A stretch of DNA of 64,000 bases, taken from NCBI RefSeq assembly GCF_016887565.1, contig NZ_CP069396.1:8538001-8602000 (forward strand), given 5' to 3'. A model generated the notes under the pieces. The model made no database searches and was not told the origin of the DNA. It saw only the letters and a list, made by a program, of their open reading frames with translations. This document shows positions 61,765 to 64,000 of this stretch, piece after piece. The translations under genes and the position numbers were made by a program. The DNA is from Archangium violaceum (lineage in GTDB: Bacteria; Myxococcota; Myxococcia; Myxococcales; Myxococcaceae). Every line of letters starts with the position of its first letter. The first letter of the stretch is position 1.

Positions 61765-62067
61765 ATCGTCTCATCCGGTGATTCAGAAGGCCGCTCCTTC
61801 GAGGAATGTCTCGTGGGAGCTCCTGGCGGGTGGTTCAGCAAGAGACAGGCCACATCATCCGAGCCAGAACTGGAGGGAAGGAGGCGGAGTGGATTCAAGG
61901 CATTGGCGCTGCGGAGGGGATGTTCAGGTCCCTCCGGTGCCGGCACCCGCGTGCCAGCCGGCGAGTCGGCCGACACGTCATCTGGGTCAACCGACATGTC
62001 AGGAACCACGTCAGGCGCCAGGCGTGCCACCGGTCGAAGTGGGACAGAATCCCTCGAAGGAGACCCC
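61765..62067. other. Region between the divergent cytochrome and unknown gene
   Basis: This 303-bp gap contains a frame that could extend the next gene upstream but looks non-coding, and a 12-bp palindrome GGTGCCGGCACC (61936-61947). I see no gene here; the divergent starts imply promoters. Confidence 0.5.
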
Positions 62068-63117
62068 ATGCACCCCGGTGTATCGCTGACGTCGGATGAC
62101 ACGGAAGACTGGCACCTCCCCGTCGTGGGGCCTGGCGTGTTGCTGGACGTCCCCACGAGGGGACGCTGGCTGCAACCCCCTTCCCTGCACCTGGAGGCGG
62201 CACCGGGCTACCGGCTGCGACTGGTGTGGCGTGGCCAGCCGCTGCTCTGGGCACGCATTGCCGGCTACTGGGACCAGTGCGTCCTCGTCCGCGGACCGGC
62301 GGATGTGCGGGGTGCCCTCCCCCTGCTGACGGCCCCCGACGTGCGCGCGGTAGGCCACGAGCCGGGAACGCCGGCCTGGTGGGAAGCCTGGGCGAGGCAG
62401 TGGGGACGCATGCTGGTGGACACCTCCGAGTCCGTGCTCTACACCGGCCGCTGGTGCTTGCGCCCCGTGCGAGCCATCTCCGCGGACCAGGCATCACGCC
62501 ACGCCATCAGCACGATGGAGTGGTCCTTCGGCCAGCCGCCCATGCCACCGCACTCGCTGGACGCGGTGCTGCGCTTCCGCCCAGCTTGGGTGGAGAACTG
62601 GTGGGAGGAGATTCCGGACCAGAAGCCGGGCACGGTGCTCCCCCTGCGCGCCCCCTCCGACGCGGAGGACGGCCGCATCAAGAGTTGGCGCAAGCGCGCG
62701 AGGGACGGAACCTTGCCGCCCGCGCTGCTGCTCTACGTGGACCTCCTCGGGAAGTGGCTCGTGCTGGACGGGCATGACCGCATCCACGCGGCGCTGCTCG
62801 AAGGGCGGGAGCCCCCGTTGATGGGACTGTGGCCCGTCGTGGAGACACGTCGCCCCGAAAGCCGGGTGCGCGAGGAGGGCGCGTTGATTGGCGCCGAAAT
62901 CCAGCTGCGCGCCGGGGCCACGCCAGAGGTCATCGACCGCGTCAACCGCCTGTTGGTGCGCAGCTTCAGCTCGTCCGGACGCGGCACCGTCACGCGCGCG
63001 TGGCCCGTGACTGGAGGCATCAATGTCTGGCAGGCGGAGTTGCGCGCGTGGCGAAAGTGGAACCCTACCCCCCTGGAGGCGGATGACTGGGATTGGCTCG
63101 TCTCCGACCAGGACTGA
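62068..63117 (+). CDS. Hypothetical protein with ParB-like segment
   Basis: A 349-residue protein of unknown function. AAGGAG precedes ATG 62068, so the longer frame from 61813 is rejected. The first half is tryptophan-rich beta-like sequence (WHLPVVGPGVLLDVP, WWEAWARQWGRML). Near residue 220 the segment LLLYVDLLGKWLVLDGHDRIHAALLEG resembles the DGxHRxxAA turn of ParB-like nuclease/binding folds. A charged alpha/beta end follows. It precedes the acetyltransferase gene by 26 bases. Confidence 0.65.
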   Translation: MHPGVSLTSDDTEDWHLPVVGPGVLLDVPTRGRWLQPPSLHLEAAPGYRLRLVWRGQPLLWARIAGYWDQCVLVRGPADVRGALPLLTAPDVRAVGHEPGTPAWWEAWARQWGRMLVDTSESVLYTGRWCLRPVRAISADQASRHAISTMEWSFGQPPMPPHSLDAVLRFRPAWVENWWEEIPDQKPGTVLPLRAPSDAEDGRIKSWRKRARDGTLPPALLLYVDLLGKWLVLDGHDRIHAALLEGREPPLMGLWPVVETRRPESRVREEGALIGAEIQLRAGATPEVIDRVNRLLVRSFSSSGRGTVTRAWPVTGGINVWQAELRAWRKWNPTPLEADDWDWLVSDQD

Positions 63118-63142
63118 CCCGTTGCCCTTTGCGCAAGCACAT

Positions 63143-63952
63143 ATGAACGACAACGACACGACTTCTCATGAAGCCCCCTGGATCCACGCGGGTCTCCCGC
63201 GCCACACCATCCGTGATGCCTCGGGAACCGGGGTCCTCACCTACTCGCTCTTCACGCGCGAGGGGCGGCCCTGGGCGGACCTCGCGTGGCGCGCACCGGG
63301 CGTGGACGCGACCCGCTGTGCCGATGTGCTGCTCGCGCCCCTTCGTGGCTGGGCTCTCTCCACGGATGACGAGGCCCTCGCCCTGGCACTCATCGACCGG
63401 GGGGCCCGGGTCGTGAGGCATGCGCACAGCTACTCCCGGGACCTGGGAGTTTCTCCCGCCGCCTCCTCGTGGGCCTTCCCCGAAGCGCCAGGAAGCTGCC
63501 GTCTCACTCCAATCGACCGGAGCGCCGAGGAACTGGTGCCCGCATTGCTCGCGGCCTACCCACCCGGCCACCCGGACCACTCCGGATGGACCCCCGAGGA
63601 GGCACGACACGAGGTGGCGCGAATGCTCGCAGGAGAGGTACTCGGCCCTCTCCTGCCGTGCAGCGGCCTCGCTCTCGAGGGTGACACGGTTGTCGGCGCC
63701 TGCCTCGTCACCCTTCGTGAGGGGAGCCCTCCTCATGGAGGCCCGTGGGTGCTCGAGGTGTACCGGAACCCCGCGCCCCGGTATGCCGGCGTCGGGACCG
63801 CGCTGCTGCGCCGTGCCCTGTGGCTCTCGAATCGAGCGGAACCACCGGTCCTGAGCCTCGTCGTGAGCGACGGCAATCCGGCACGGCGGGTGTACGAGCG
63901 TCTCGGATTCCAACACGTGGGCTCCTCCCGGACACTCGAGTTGCCCACCTGA
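63143..63952 (+). CDS. GNAT family N-acetyltransferase
   Basis: A 269-residue protein ending in a GNAT fold. The acetyl-CoA motif A is RYAGVGTALLRRALWLSN (R-x-x-GVG), preceded by VLEVYRNPAP, and motif B follows as LSLVVSDGNPARRVYERLGFQHVG. The N-terminal 130 residues form an extra domain. Substrate unknown. ATG 63143 was chosen because the upstream frame lies within the preceding gene. Confidence 0.85.
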   Translation: MNDNDTTSHEAPWIHAGLPRHTIRDASGTGVLTYSLFTREGRPWADLAWRAPGVDATRCADVLLAPLRGWALSTDDEALALALIDRGARVVRHAHSYSRDLGVSPAASSWAFPEAPGSCRLTPIDRSAEELVPALLAAYPPGHPDHSGWTPEEARHEVARMLAGEVLGPLLPCSGLALEGDTVVGACLVTLREGSPPHGGPWVLEVYRNPAPRYAGVGTALLRRALWLSNRAEPPVLSLVVSDGNPARRVYERLGFQHVGSSRTLELPT

Positions 63953-64000
63953 ATGTGGCTCGCGGGGCCGCTGAGGGCCGGCCCGCTCACGGGAGATTCT

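Noticed and set aside
61813..62067. Longer start of the 62068 gene
   Set aside because: The upstream 85 codons lack a ribosome site and look non-coding, while AAGGAG precedes ATG 62068.
1..64000. CRISPR arrays, tRNA/rRNA genes, prophage or insertion sequences
   Set aside because: None was recognised: no regularly spaced direct repeats, no transposase or phage structural genes, and no cloverleaf or rRNA motif seen by eye; a scan by software could still find a small tRNA.

Overview
The window is one continuous high-GC stretch with tightly packed, mostly leftward or rightward gene blocks. It has the hallmarks of a myxobacterium (Myxococcota, most likely the Archangium/Cystobacter/Myxococcus group). 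Those hallmarks are an MglA-type gliding GTPase, a SitA-like kin-discrimination lipoprotein toxin, a PilY1-like von Willebrand protein, a CHASE2 cyclase, many lipoproteins, and a palindromic REP repeat between operons. No tRNA, rRNA, CRISPR array, IS element or prophage was recognised by eye.

Layout. 1-6143: rightward complex I genes nuoC(partial)-D-G-H-I without nuoE/F, then a thioredoxin-like ferredoxin. 6237-11043: CHASE2/cyclase protein, a lipoprotein and an unknown basic protein. 11164-14229: a leftward set of five small membrane-associated envelope proteins, an endonuclease/exonuclease/phosphatase and an unknown protein. 14461-19863: M23 peptidase, a TetR/enoyl-CoA hydratase/BKACE operon, an Ig-like and calcium-repeat lipoprotein and an XRE regulator. 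19936-23947: LptD and an AMIN-domain protein, both for envelope assembly. 24131-25769: a SitA-type lipoprotein toxin and candidate immunity gene behind a striking pair of palindromes. 25807-30848: alpha/beta hydrolase, FolC, AccD, a metallo-phosphodiesterase and a Crp/Fnr regulator. 30953-34083: purM-purN-DUF523, REP elements, an arginyl/leucyl-tRNA-protein transferase. 34090-37583: a FAD monooxygenase with a TetR regulator and a clear operator, and a carotenoid-desaturase-like oxidoreductase. 37684-41970: rpmB, murQ, an alpha/beta-hydrolase-like protein and a PilY1-like protein. 42233-45687: GstA, M20 amidohydrolase, pirin and MarR. 45927-49347: beta-helix protein, AnmK and an MglA-like GTPase.

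49762-51102 is the most interesting accessory locus. A 54-residue acidic-tailed peptide sits upstream of a MvdD-like ATP-grasp ligase, separated by a strong hairpin. This is the organisation expected of a graspetide (omega-ester peptide) RiPP pathway reduced to precursor plus ligase. 51419-63952 carries a lectin/TSP3 lipoprotein, a three-gene tailoring operon (NADPH reductase, LCM-type methyltransferase, P450), a lipoprotein, a FAD oxidoreductase, a two-repeat six-cysteine lipoprotein and a TAP-like hydrolase whose nucleophile serine is replaced. It ends with a GST, a mini cytochrome c, an unknown protein and a GNAT acetyltransferase.

How the genes work together. Respiration (Nuo, ferredoxin, cytochrome), purine and fatty-acid synthesis, cell-wall recycling (murQ, anmK) and outer-membrane assembly (lptD, AMIN) are the housekeeping backbone. 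Between them lie social, defensive and specialised-metabolism genes (SitA pair, graspetide pair, tailoring operon, lectins). Cyclic-nucleotide signalling recurs as a degenerate class III cyclase, a class II-like phosphodiesterase and the cNMP-binding regulator next to it. All functions are read from sequence motifs and recalled family features; no database search was run.
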